Source of the DNA: Oculatella sp. LEGE 06141
Lineage (GTDB): Bacteria > Cyanobacteriota > Cyanobacteriia > Elainellales > Elainellaceae
NCBI RefSeq assembly: GCF_015207605.1
Contig: NZ_JADEWO010000009.1
Coordinates: forward strand, 103,254-167,253
DNA length: 64,000 bases
Direction of reading: 5' to 3'
Part shown: one piece after another, positions 16,264-23,798 of the stretch
Layout of the letters: each line of letters starts with the position of its first letter
How positions within the stretch are numbered: the stretch's first letter is position 1
Translations under genes and position numbers: made by a program
Notes under the pieces: model-generated
Told to the model about the DNA's origin: nothing
The model's input: only the letters and a program-made list of their open reading frames with translations
Database searches by the model: none

Positions 16264-18107
16264 AAGACGTTGAACTAGATGCCCTAAATGGAATCTCTGA
16301 CGAAGCGCCAACAACAAGTGCTCCAACTCGTTCAGGCCAACCCCGGAATCATTGCCTCCACCGTCCAAAAGGAGCTTCAGATCACGAAGTCGCTGATCTA
16401 TCGCTATCTGGCACAACTTCAGGGAAGGAGTCTGATTTACAGTCGTCCCCATCCCCACCTGAAAAAGGTGAGGGTCTGGTTCCCTCATCCATCAAAATAG
16501 TTTTGCCGCCCGTTCCAAAAGTGGCGGTAGGCGATCGAGTCTCCTTCGATCTGCATTTATTCGGTGAGGTGCGATCGGTGGTTGGAGTGGCGATCGAGCC
16601 AGAGAACTCAATTCCAGGAACGGTCACCGTTGAATATGAATGCCAACTGCCACCGATCGATCAACTGGGTCGAGCAGGATACGCCCGCCTGGATGAGATT
16701 TATCTAGATGCCTATCCGTCGGATGGGGTGCATCGAGGGGAGATTCAGCTTCCCCTAGAACAAATTCAGCCTTATCAGGGCGAGCAATTGTCTCTGGAGC
16801 CTAAGCGTCCAAAAGGACTCGGAGCGGGCGATCGCTGTTACCACGGCTCCACCACCAACACAGGCAGGATCAAGCAATTCTCCCCCTGTCAGCAAAACTG
16901 TCTCGTTGCTTTTGACCACGGCAAGGATGTCTGGATTAGTACCCGCTATTGCCAACCCCTTACCAAGAATCATGTGCGAGATCTGGGATCGCTAGAGCCA
17001 GGAATGCTGGTCAAGGGTGAGGATCTAAACGGCAAACAGTTTACCGGGAAGTTCAAGAATACAACCCCTTCTGGCATGGTCTTGCTCGATATCGGTGAAC
17101 CCAAGCCAAAGTTGCTAATTGGTAGCACATTGGTTCGAGTGCAGGCTGACCTGGAGACAGGCGACCGAGTCGCAGCTCCCACCAAAGAGCCAAAGTTAAC
17201 TCGTCAAAAAAGCGATCGCCTGTTTCCTTCAAAGCCCGTTGAAGTCAGTCCTGTGGCGGTTTACAAGGAGCAGGTCTATTACAGCGAGGTCAAGAAAGGT
17301 GCATGGCGGACTGCTACTACTGAAGATATCAGAGCGCTGAAAAAGGGCGATCTCGTTTCCATTGCGGGGCAAAACTGGGTCTATGCATATCTGCGATGGG
17401 ACACGGTGGAAGCTGAAGCTGTGGTGCAGTTTGTGGGCTACAACTTTCGCACCCGGATTCCAGCGGCAAAACTTCAGGTAGAAGGGTTGAAGCAAAAAAC
17501 TGCATTTCAAGCAGGCGACCGAGTTAGAGTTGCGCCCATCAAGCCAACCGAATCCCATAACTGGAATCAGGAAGGCACCGTCGAGAGCGCCCAACGAATC
17601 AATGGAACTGTGACAGTCAAGCTTGACAGCGGCAAACTGCGATCGTTCCAGGAGAGAGAGCTAGAAGCGATCGCTCCCCTAGAACAGAACGACAGGAAAC
17701 CTGGGAAAGGTAAAGCGCCAGCAGCGATCGCTCAAACAGAGAATTTCCACAACAGCTATATCGCTGAACCAACGATCGCCGCCGCTGAAATCCTCCATGA
17801 CACGTTGGCTCGACTTGAGCAAGAGAAGGCTCAAATCAAATCAGAGGGAGACATCGCCCCCGAAGGTTGCTGGATCGAGACTGGCAAGGTGAAAGGGCGG
17901 GACTTCCGCCAAGCCTGGTGGCGTAGTTCTAAACCAATGTTCACCCCAAGGCGTTCTAGGGGAAACCCTGAAGCGAAAGTCAAGACCAGTTACATCGGCG
18001 AGGAGGGGGCGGACAGGCATAAGGCGGCGATCGCCGCACGGGAGCGGCGGGAGAGGTTGCGGCAGGTTCAGCGACAAATTGAACTTTTAGAAAAGGAGAT
18101 CGATTGA
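16260..18107 (+). CDS. Multi-barrel (KOW/SH3-like GDRV repeat) protein with coiled-coil tail
   Basis: Up to 615 residues. After ~90 low-complexity residues there are repeated beta modules beginning GDRV or GDxV: VAVGDRVSFDLHLFGEV, GAGDRCYHGSTTNTGRI, EPGMLVKGEDLNGKQ, ALKKGDLVSIAGQNWV and FQAGDRVRVAPIKP. Each is followed by strands and a charged turn, as in KOW/SH3-like barrels. The tail RERRERLRQVQRQIELLEKEI is a coiled coil. ATG 16260 overlaps the AlkB stop (ATGA), but the winged-helix frame at 16288 suggests the real start may be later (TTG 16503 or GTG 16521). Function unknown; nucleic-acid binding is possible. Confidence 0.7.
   Translation: MKDVELDALNGISDEAPTTSAPTRSGQPRNHCLHRPKGASDHEVADLSLSGTTSGKESDLQSSPSPPEKGEGLVPSSIKIVLPPVPKVAVGDRVSFDLHLFGEVRSVVGVAIEPENSIPGTVTVEYECQLPPIDQLGRAGYARLDEIYLDAYPSDGVHRGEIQLPLEQIQPYQGEQLSLEPKRPKGLGAGDRCYHGSTTNTGRIKQFSPCQQNCLVAFDHGKDVWISTRYCQPLTKNHVRDLGSLEPGMLVKGEDLNGKQFTGKFKNTTPSGMVLLDIGEPKPKLLIGSTLVRVQADLETGDRVAAPTKEPKLTRQKSDRLFPSKPVEVSPVAVYKEQVYYSEVKKGAWRTATTEDIRALKKGDLVSIAGQNWVYAYLRWDTVEAEAVVQFVGYNFRTRIPAAKLQVEGLKQKTAFQAGDRVRVAPIKPTESHNWNQEGTVESAQRINGTVTVKLDSGKLRSFQERELEAIAPLEQNDRKPGKGKAPAAIAQTENFHNSYIAEPTIAAAEILHDTLARLEQEKAQIKSEGDIAPEGCWIETGKVKGRDFRQAWWRSSKPMFTPRRSRGNPEAKVKTSYIGEEGADRHKAAIAARERRERLRQVQRQIELLEKEID
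16288..16500 (+). CDS. Small winged-helix protein, overlapping another frame
   Basis: 70 residues: SLTKRQQQVLQLVQANPG, ASTVQKELQITKSLIYRYL and then GRSLIYSRPH form a textbook winged helix (helix 1, recognition helix, wing). It lies wholly inside the first 240 bases of the next open frame but in a different phase. That longer frame reads as low-complexity here. No good SD is seen before ATG 16288, and stop codons close the frame upstream, so translation may be coupled to the AlkB gene ending at 16263. Confidence 0.65.
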   Translation: MESLTKRQQQVLQLVQANPGIIASTVQKELQITKSLIYRYLAQLQGRSLIYSRPHPHLKKVRVWFPHPSK

Positions 18108-18108
18108 G

Positions 18109-18357
18109 ATGACATTCCATTTAGGAGTAATGAAATACCGAATCCAGCAACTAATCTGTTTTCTGTTTGATCACAAAATCACCTACCGATCGAACCATCG
18201 CGGGTGGCCCCAAGCCAACTGTCGCCGCTGCCCCGATCCCTATGCCGATACGCTTTGGGATTATCTAGGTCGGTTTTACAAGAGGGCGATTGGTACTCTG
18301 CACTACCGCTGGCTGTGTCTTGTTAACGATCCAAATCGTGATGAACCACCGTTTTAA
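18109..18357 (+). CDS. Small hypothetical protein
   Basis: 82 residues: MKYRIQQLICFLFDHKITYR, then WPQANCRRCPDPYADTLWDYLGRFY, ending PNRDEPPF. One CRRC pair is present. It starts two bases after the previous stop with GGAG upstream. The last 16 bases plus SD are identical to the end of the gene at 5857, giving the same PPF-stop ending. Family unknown. Confidence 0.55.
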   Translation: MTFHLGVMKYRIQQLICFLFDHKITYRSNHRGWPQANCRRCPDPYADTLWDYLGRFYKRAIGTLHYRWLCLVNDPNRDEPPF

Positions 18358-18370
18358 GAGAAATGTAGAA

Positions 18371-18592
18371 ATGCCTGAATTTCAACAGCAACACAACAGA
18401 TTTATAAACGGACTATTGAGCGATCGGGAGCGAATGTATTATGCGGCTCAAGGACGACTCTATGAGGGCTTGTTTGTCGCTCAAGGTTCTCCTGCCCTTC
18501 CCTCCGACCTTCAAAACGAAGATGGCTACATTGCCCTGGCTTTAGGACTTGAGGCGGTAGAGATGTCCTCAGAAGGCGATCGCCATGACTGA
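18371..18592 (+). CDS. Small hypothetical protein
   Basis: 73 residues from ATG 18371; an upstream in-frame start would cut into the previous gene. It is helical and acidic with RFINGLLSDRERMYYAAQGRLYEGL. The end overlaps the next gene by 8 bp. No family recognised. Confidence 0.5.
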   Translation: MPEFQQQHNRFINGLLSDRERMYYAAQGRLYEGLFVAQGSPALPSDLQNEDGYIALALGLEAVEMSSEGDRHD

Positions 18593-19787
18593 CCATCAAC
18601 TGAACAAGCGGGGCGATCGCTGGTATTGCAAAGTCTGCCATCTGAATTGGAAGTCAAAACCTCGCACGGTTTGCGCGGGTTGTCCGGTACACCGTTACCA
18701 CGATCGCCCCGCCCATCTAAAAACCGAAGATGAGCTGATGGCGCAAAACCTCAAGCCGTTAGGTGAGCCAGTCGCGACCATGCGGGTGATGAATGCGCCG
18801 TACCACGTTGACTTATACGATCTCAATCAGACAGAGGTTACTATTCCTGATTTGCCGCCTATCAGCGATCGATCGGAGCGGTTTGCACAGATGAAAACTG
18901 TCTGCCAATTGCAGCGGTGGAACCTCAAGCCTGGTGATGCTAAGCCATCCGGTTGTTACTGGGGTTGGCGTGATTCTGAGTGGGTCTACCTTTATCAAAA
19001 AGAGGATTGCGAGATAGACGATCCAACCCTACCAACCTGCTTTGATCGTGATGCAATTCCACTAGAGCTGAAAACACAGAAGGAACTAGAGAAGCTTAAT
19101 CTCAGCGGGGAGGGTGTCAAGCCGCGAGGGTGCTACCGCTACTGGAGCAAATATTTAGGTTGGAACACAGAGCTTCTCTGGCATCCTGACGATTGCCACT
19201 GGCAAGCTCGCGATCAATGGATTGCTAAAACAACTCTCCGCCGTACCTACCTGTTGAGCGATCGCTGGATTGCTCGGCTTGGTGAACCAGATCGCATCAC
19301 CGACAATCCCCACCATGAGAAATGGAGTGAGATGAAGCTCTACTCCCGGCAACGAGTAGAGTCGTTCTTAGCTGAGAACGCTGAAGAATACGCACAATGG
19401 CTGAGTGAACGCGATCGCTACCTTGCCATCTTTGAGCAAAATCGCGAGGCGATTGAAGCAGGGCGACGACGGGCGATCGCAGCTCGTAGAACAGCACGGC
19501 AGGCTGAGTTAGAAGCACGACTGGCACAGGCAGAATCTGAACGGTTAGAGCGGCGACAACAGTTTGAGCTGCTACGTGCTGAGCAGGAAGCTCGCTGGGA
19601 GAGAGACGAGCCACGCCGTGCTCAGATGGCGCGATGCCTGCGCTGTGCCTCCGGCTGTGCTACGGGAGCAGGATTTCTTTGTGTTGTTCATCCGCTAGGG
19701 CTAGAAGATCATCAGCTTCCATGCCCTGACTGGATGGAGCGTGTTCATGCCAAGCCGATCGCTGCTGTTCTAGGGGGTGAGCCATGA
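18585..19787 (+). CDS. Cys-rich element protein with two zinc-ribbon regions
   Basis: 400 residues. N-terminal ribbon: WYCKVCHLNWKSKPRTVCAGCPVH (residues ~14-36). A middle section repeats a Trp-rich motif twice: LKPGDAKPSGCYWGWRDSEWVYLYQKEDC and GEGVKPRGCYRYWSKYLGWNTEL-like, about 70 residues apart. A long charged helix (residues ~285-345, many Arg/Ala/Glu) leads to a C-terminal CLRCASGCATGAGFLC cluster. The twice-repeated GCYWxW module is unusual and I do not know it from a named family. The end contains a GTTCTAGGGG motif whose AGGGG is the SD of the next gene, overlapping by 4 bp. Confidence 0.65.
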   Translation: MTDHQLNKRGDRWYCKVCHLNWKSKPRTVCAGCPVHRYHDRPAHLKTEDELMAQNLKPLGEPVATMRVMNAPYHVDLYDLNQTEVTIPDLPPISDRSERFAQMKTVCQLQRWNLKPGDAKPSGCYWGWRDSEWVYLYQKEDCEIDDPTLPTCFDRDAIPLELKTQKELEKLNLSGEGVKPRGCYRYWSKYLGWNTELLWHPDDCHWQARDQWIAKTTLRRTYLLSDRWIARLGEPDRITDNPHHEKWSEMKLYSRQRVESFLAENAEEYAQWLSERDRYLAIFEQNREAIEAGRRRAIAARRTARQAELEARLAQAESERLERRQQFELLRAEQEARWERDEPRRAQMARCLRCASGCATGAGFLCVVHPLGLEDHQLPCPDWMERVHAKPIAAVLGGEP

Positions 19788-20062
19788 GAAAAACAAGAAT
19801 GCCCGAATCTGTCTGCCCTTATTGCAGAAAGACGCTAAACGGTGCGGCAAGCCTAGACTTAGCTTCTCCTAGCTCTGGTGACCTCACAGTCTGCTTTGGC
19901 TGTGCTCGATTCCTCCAATTTGATAAGAATCTAATGCTTGCAAAGGTAGAGGAGTCGGAAATTGACCAAATAAAGCAAAAGGAGCCAGAGCTATATGCCG
20001 AGTTAGAACGGTTCAAATTAGCTATTCAGCAGAAGAATGAGGGAGGCGATCGCAATGGCTGA
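19784..20062 (+). CDS. Zinc-ribbon protein
   Basis: 92 residues: VCPYCRKTLNG and VCFGCARFLQFD provide CX2C...CX2C, followed by a helical tail. ATG 19784 overlaps the previous stop, and AGGGGGTGAG of the iterated motif gives its SD. It overlaps the next gene by 8 bp. Likely a small zinc-binding protein of the operon; role unknown. Confidence 0.68.
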   Translation: MRKTRMPESVCPYCRKTLNGAASLDLASPSSGDLTVCFGCARFLQFDKNLMLAKVEESEIDQIKQKEPELYAELERFKLAIQQKNEGGDRNG

Positions 20063-20255
20063 ATCATTTGAAATTCAAGTCGAATACCCGCTGAAATACG
20101 ATCGCCTTGATCCTCCGTATCGGGGATTTCAGTTTTGCATCACTGACAAAAACGGCGGCAGAATCCTAGCATATGCCACCGACGAAGCAGCGGCAAAGCT
20201 GCTAACAAACTTCACTAATGGATTTTTTAAGCTTGTGGGAGGTGGTGATGGCTAA
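20055..20255 (+). CDS. Small hypothetical protein
   Basis: 66 residues from ATG 20055, behind GGGAGG and a HIP1 site. An alpha/beta sequence FEIQVEYPLKYDRLDPPYRGF, then GRILAYATDEAAAKLLTNF. No family recognised. It overlaps both neighbours by 8 bp, so it is part of the tightly packed operon. Confidence 0.55.
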   Translation: MAESFEIQVEYPLKYDRLDPPYRGFQFCITDKNGGRILAYATDEAAAKLLTNFTNGFFKLVGGGDG

Positions 20256-20775
20256 AGGTTTTGGAAAACCCCAGCCGTCAGATGACGATGGAATCTGGGT
20301 TGAATCAATGGTTGCCAGCCGCGCCCTCACCCCGGCTGTATCGATTAGATGGGGTAAGCAACAGGCTAACCTCGACCCGGAGGAGGCGCGACATCATGCT
20401 CATGCCGTCCTGGAAGCAATCGCCGCTGCTGAGTTGGACGCTTGCCTGATGCAATGGGCGATTCAAAAGTTAGGGCTTGAGATACAGGAGGCAGGGCAGA
20501 TCCTAATATTGTTTCGGCAAAAGCGGAATACCAGCACTATCCCTAGCGTGACGATGAATATTGACGGCGACCATCTCCGCCCTGAAACAGTTAGGCAGTA
20601 CGCCACGCAAATGATGGATGCAGCATTTGGAGCGGAGATCGAAGCCTTTCTGGCGGCGTTTCTACTTCAGGAGCTAAAGCAGTCTGGAGAGATTGCAGAT
20701 GAGTTAATTCAGGAGTTTAGGGAAATGCGCGGAGTGACGACGCTGTGGACTGAAGAGGAGGGCGATCGCACCTAA
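20248..20775 (+). CDS. Hypothetical helical protein with internal repeat
   Basis: 175 residues from ATG 20248, with GGAGGTGG upstream. Two similar blocks can be seen: LDPEEARHHAHAVLEAIAAAELDACLMQWAIQKLGL and LRPETVRQYATQMMDAAFGAEIEAFLAAFLLQEL, each preceded by a short strand (AVSIRWGKQQ; SVTMNIDGD). The protein therefore looks like an internal duplication of an ~80-residue unit. Function unknown. It is the last gene of the long operon before the excisionase-like gene. Confidence 0.62.
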   Translation: MAKGFGKPQPSDDDGIWVESMVASRALTPAVSIRWGKQQANLDPEEARHHAHAVLEAIAAAELDACLMQWAIQKLGLEIQEAGQILILFRQKRNTSTIPSVTMNIDGDHLRPETVRQYATQMMDAAFGAEIEAFLAAFLLQELKQSGEIADELIQEFREMRGVTTLWTEEEGDRT

Positions 20776-20829
20776 ATAAGCCCACATCAAGACTCAATTA
20801 GGTTTCAGGACTAAGCGAACTATCAACTT

Positions 20830-21192
20830 ATGGCTAAATCTCTGACTATTGCTGACTTGCAACAAGAAATGGCTCAATTAAAAGCCGAGATGCTCTCTAT
20901 GCGGGAGCAACTGAGCTGGATGTCACGCATCTTCTCGGCCTATGGCATTCGTGGGCCGTGGCTGACCCCTCCCAAGGCAGCTCCGTTGCTAGGGCTAAGC
21001 CACGATCGCATCATTGATGAGATCGATCGAGCGGAAACGCTGCGGATGTTGGGGAAGCAGGGAGATTTGGTTTATGGAACGCACTATCGGGATGATAGGA
21101 GCACAGAATCTAGCTCTGCATCCTGGAAAGTGCACGTTGCCAATTTCGATGAATTTCTTAAAACTCCACCAGACCAGCGCAGGGCGGGTTAG
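20830..21192 (+). CDS. Excisionase-like (MerR-type HTH) protein
   Basis: 120 residues. An N-terminal coiled coil (ADLQQEMAQLKAEMLSMREQLSWM) is followed by WLTPPKAAPLLGLSHDRIIDEIDRAE and a wing GDLVYGTHYRD, then WKVHVANFDEFL. This matches the winged-helix layout of excisionases and recombination directionality factors. It converges on the integrase gene with a 4-bp overlap of stop codons, which supports a link with integrase function. The directionality role is inference. Confidence 0.68.
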   Translation: MAKSLTIADLQQEMAQLKAEMLSMREQLSWMSRIFSAYGIRGPWLTPPKAAPLLGLSHDRIIDEIDRAETLRMLGKQGDLVYGTHYRDDRSTESSSASWKVHVANFDEFLKTPPDQRRAG

Positions 21193-22292
21193 CTCATCCC
21201 CATCACCTGGTTGTACATCTTTGTGTAGGTCTCTTCCCTGATCCAAGCCTGATACGTCTTTTCATGCACTCGAACTGAGTGCCCCATTGATTTTGATAAG
21301 AACTTAGAACCAAAGCCTCTCTCAAAACCCCGTCTGGCATAGCAATGTCGCAGGTCATAGGGGTCTATTCCTAAGTTTTGCTGGCGGAATTTTTGAGAGA
21401 TAGCCATTCCCATCTGATTGTTGCTTCGTCCTTCAATCTTGATCCTGGGAAATAAAACTGCTTTAGCATCAAAACCCCATCCGTCTGCTGGAATGGGGTA
21501 GACCACTCGAAACCCGGTCTTCGTCGTTTTTTGTACTTCCAAAATGGAAGGACGTTCTACAAGCCGATCGGTTCGCAATCGGAACACTTCGTGCGGCCTC
21601 AATCCGTAGATCGCCATCACATCAAACACCCAGCGCCAAGCTGGATCAGTCAGCTTCAATCGCAGCTCCTGAATTTCTTGATCGGACGGCAAATTACGTG
21701 GGTCAACAGAGTCAGGGGTGTAGCCCTTTCCCAACTGCTTTAAGTTCCCAGCATCGATTTTGGCAAATTCAGCGAGCCGCCTGAAGGCCATGCACATGAC
21801 CTGGCGCGATCGCGTTCCCGCAGCAACCTCATTAACCGCTGTTTGTTCCAGCAGCTCGGTGGTCAGCGGTGCGTTTTGGGGCAGCCGGTTGAACATCAAC
21901 CGATAGTTCTTGTGGTACGAGTTTTCCTTGCTCAACCGCTCGTCATGGGTTGTGCATGGTGTCATCAGCCAGTGGTGTTCTTCGTATCGTCTGACCCACT
22001 CCGCAACGGTTTCCGGTGGCTTCTGCTTTCCCTTTAAATGCGGAGTCCAGTCAAACTTCCCCCAGATCAAATCGGCATCGATCGCTTTGGCTTTGGCGAT
22101 CGCAACCTTCAGACCTGACGCAGTTGCGCTGACTCCCATCGCAATTTCTGCTCGATCCGGCTGCTCGCCGCTTGGCTTGGGCGGGAAACTATCGCGAGTT
22201 CTCCCCCGAACATACAGCTTTCCGTCTTTCTCGCGGATGCTGATCTTCTCCAGGCCTCGATTTGCGTCCTTGATTCGCTGGGTTAAATCCAT
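21189..22292 (-). CDS. int: Tyrosine integrase
   Basis: 367 residues. The C-terminal catalytic domain has R232 in YGLRPHEVFRL, R315-H316 in YDLRHCYARRG (the first His of the usual HxxRH is Tyr), H338 in SMGHSVRVH and the nucleophile Y347 in KTYQAW. The N-terminal half has a SAM-like core-binding domain. ATG 22292 lies 141 bp from the 3' end of the tRNA-Ser gene, the common position for an integrase of a tRNA-targeting element. Between them are inverted repeats (GTTTCAAC/GTTGAAAAC near 22350-22377) that could be arm sites. Confidence 0.93.
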   Translation of the reverse strand: MDLTQRIKDANRGLEKISIREKDGKLYVRGRTRDSFPPKPSGEQPDRAEIAMGVSATASGLKVAIAKAKAIDADLIWGKFDWTPHLKGKQKPPETVAEWVRRYEEHHWLMTPCTTHDERLSKENSYHKNYRLMFNRLPQNAPLTTELLEQTAVNEVAAGTRSRQVMCMAFRRLAEFAKIDAGNLKQLGKGYTPDSVDPRNLPSDQEIQELRLKLTDPAWRWVFDVMAIYGLRPHEVFRLRTDRLVERPSILEVQKTTKTGFRVVYPIPADGWGFDAKAVLFPRIKIEGRSNNQMGMAISQKFRQQNLGIDPYDLRHCYARRGFERGFGSKFLSKSMGHSVRVHEKTYQAWIREETYTKMYNQVMGMS

Positions 22293-22432
22293 CGGAAAAG
22301 CCCTTTACTTTCCTATGGATTTTCCCCCATTTCTCCCCCAAAAACACCCCGTTTCAACCAGTTTGAGCGTTGAAAACGGTCGCTGCAATGGTTAATTGCA
22401 ATCGGGTAGAATCGGCTGAAACAGTTATAGAA

Positions 22433-22521
22433 CGGAGAGGGAGGGATTCGAACCCTCGGATACCCCTAAAGGCATCAACAGATTAGCAATCTGCCGCTTT
22501 CGACCACTCAGCCACCTCTCC
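22433..22521 (-). tRNA. tRNA-Ser (GCU)
   Basis: The reverse strand reads GGAGAGG at the 5' end and pairs with CCTCTCC at the 3' end, with discriminator G. The anticodon loop is TTGCTAA between GCAGA and TCTGT, giving anticodon GCU for AGY serine codons. A long variable arm and the TTCGAAT T-loop are present. 89 nt without CCA. Its 3' end faces the integrase gene, so it is the likely attachment site. Confidence 0.97.
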
Positions 22522-22705
22522 AGGGTGACGAGAACCTATGATAGCAGATAATCTCCTCGGTTCCACAGAGTAATTTAGCTTTCCCCACAGAAGATTTTTG
22601 GGAGGTAGAGCCGCTTCAACGGCACACTCAGCGTCATCTGCTGAAATGGTCGTCTGCTTAGCAATACTTGATAGACTGGCAGAAGTCTCTCTAGGAGCAG
22701 CGATC

Positions 22706-23584
22706 GTGCCAGATATACCAACCCTAATTGCTGAATTTGCCTCTCCTGGACCCATTTTGTTGGAGTGGGGTCCCCTTGCAATTCGCTGGTACGGTGCCCT
22801 AATTGCCTCGGCAGTCATGATTGGATTAACGCTATCCACGACATTAGCAAAGCGACGAGGCATGAACCCTGACCTGATTGGCGATCTGGCCATTTGGCTG
22901 GTGGTTGCCGCCATTCCATCCGCCCGATTGTATTATGTTGCCTTTGAATGGGAGAACTATGCCCAGCGCCCTGCCGAAATTCTGGCTATCTGGCATGGTG
23001 GTATTGCTATTCATGGCGCAATTTTGGGTGGGTCAATTGCAGCGCTGATCTTTGCCCGACTCAATCGCGTTTCGTTTTGGCAGTTGGCTGATGTCGTTGC
23101 GCCATCACTGATTTTGGGACAGGCGATCGGGCGTTGGGGCAACTTCTTTAACTCGGAAGCGTTTGGTCGTCCGACCGAACTGCCGTGGAAGCTTTACATT
23201 CCACCGGCTCAGCGTCCGCCCGGTTATGCAGAATTCAGCTATTTTCATCCCACCTTTCTCTACGAGTCGCTGTGGAATTTAGCGGTGTTTGCGCTGTTGT
23301 TAACGCTGTTCGTTCAAGGGGTGCGTGGCAGGCTCAAACTAAAACCAGGGACGTTGTTTCTCGTTTACTTTGTTGCTTACAGCCTGGGACGGTTTTGGAT
23401 TGAAGGCTTGCGAATGGACAGCCTCATGCTAGGCCCGTTACGCATTGCTCAGGTGGTGAGCTTAATTGGCATCACCTTTGGGATTGCTGGCTTGATCTGG
23501 CTGTATGGGTTCCGCCGCTTTTTGCCCGATGTGGTTTCGATGCGATCGCCATCGGATAACGGTGCCGCATCCAACTCCCACTAA
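22706..23584 (+). CDS. lgt: Prolipoprotein diacylglyceryl transferase
   Basis: 292 residues from GTG 22706, which has AGGAG 9 nt upstream. An upstream ATG at 22646 would add 20 residues with no match to the family's usual start. It moves diacylglycerol from phosphatidylglycerol to the lipobox Cys of prolipoproteins in the plasma membrane. Visible signatures: IRWYGALIA in the first membrane segment, [26 protein letters not shown] (the Lgt signature) and FHPTFLYES. Seven membrane segments are expected. It is the first chromosomal gene right of the tRNA. Confidence 0.96.
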   Translation: MPDIPTLIAEFASPGPILLEWGPLAIRWYGALIASAVMIGLTLSTTLAKRRGMNPDLIGDLAIWLVVAAIPSARLYYVAFEWENYAQRPAEILAIWHGGIAIHGAILGGSIAALIFARLNRVSFWQLADVVAPSLILGQAIGRWGNFFNSEAFGRPTELPWKLYIPPAQRPPGYAEFSYFHPTFLYESLWNLAVFALLLTLFVQGVRGRLKLKPGTLFLVYFVAYSLGRFWIEGLRMDSLMLGPLRIAQVVSLIGITFGIAGLIWLYGFRRFLPDVVSMRSPSDNGAASNSH

Positions 23585-23626
23585 GCCCAAGTAGAACGGT
23601 AAGTAGACAGTCAATTAGACAAAAAA

Positions 23627-23650
23627 AAACCAATGGCGAACCATTGGTTT
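23627..23650. terminator. Hairpin terminator after lgt
   Basis: AAACCAATGG and CCATTGGTTT form perfect 10-bp arms around CGAA, with an A-run before and T after, so it can work on both strands. Confidence 0.85.
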
Positions 23651-23798
23651 TGAATCAGGGTGCATCTACCATTCCCTTTTACTGGGAGAACAGGTGGTAT
23701 CCGGAATGACCCTTACAGTTCACATAGCCTTCATAAAAACTCGGCTTTTTTGAGGCTTGTTTAAGGATTTATTCGTAGAGACAGAATCGGAGTATTAC

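Larger units (their letters stand above)
2979..19776. repeat. Dispersed 10-bp motif GTTCTAGGGG / CCCCTAGAAC, 11 exact copies
   Basis: Exact copies read as CCCCTAGAAC on + at 2979-2988, 3544-3553, 4437-4446, 5837-5846, 9624-9633, 9986-9995, 16752-16761 and 17686-17695. They read as GTTCTAGGGG on + at 15397-15406, 17953-17962 and 19767-19776. Most have a T before CCCC. They fall in different codon phases, so protein constraint does not explain them. At 2979 and 3544 the TAG inside the motif is the stop codon of a leftward gene. At 3544 and 19767 the AGGGG lies 7 nt before the ATG of the next gene and acts as Shine-Dalgarno. At 5837 and 9624 the reverse form ends 9-10 nt before an ATG. I found one further copy in the window, at 53633. 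Confidence 0.85.

Noticed and set aside
22433..22460. Search for a second copy of the tRNA-Ser 3' end as a left attachment site
   Set aside because: I found no matching sequence elsewhere in the window by eye; the left end is probably outside.
22483..22914. Reverse open frame across tRNA-Ser and the lgt start
   Set aside because: It crosses a tRNA gene and is antisense to lgt.
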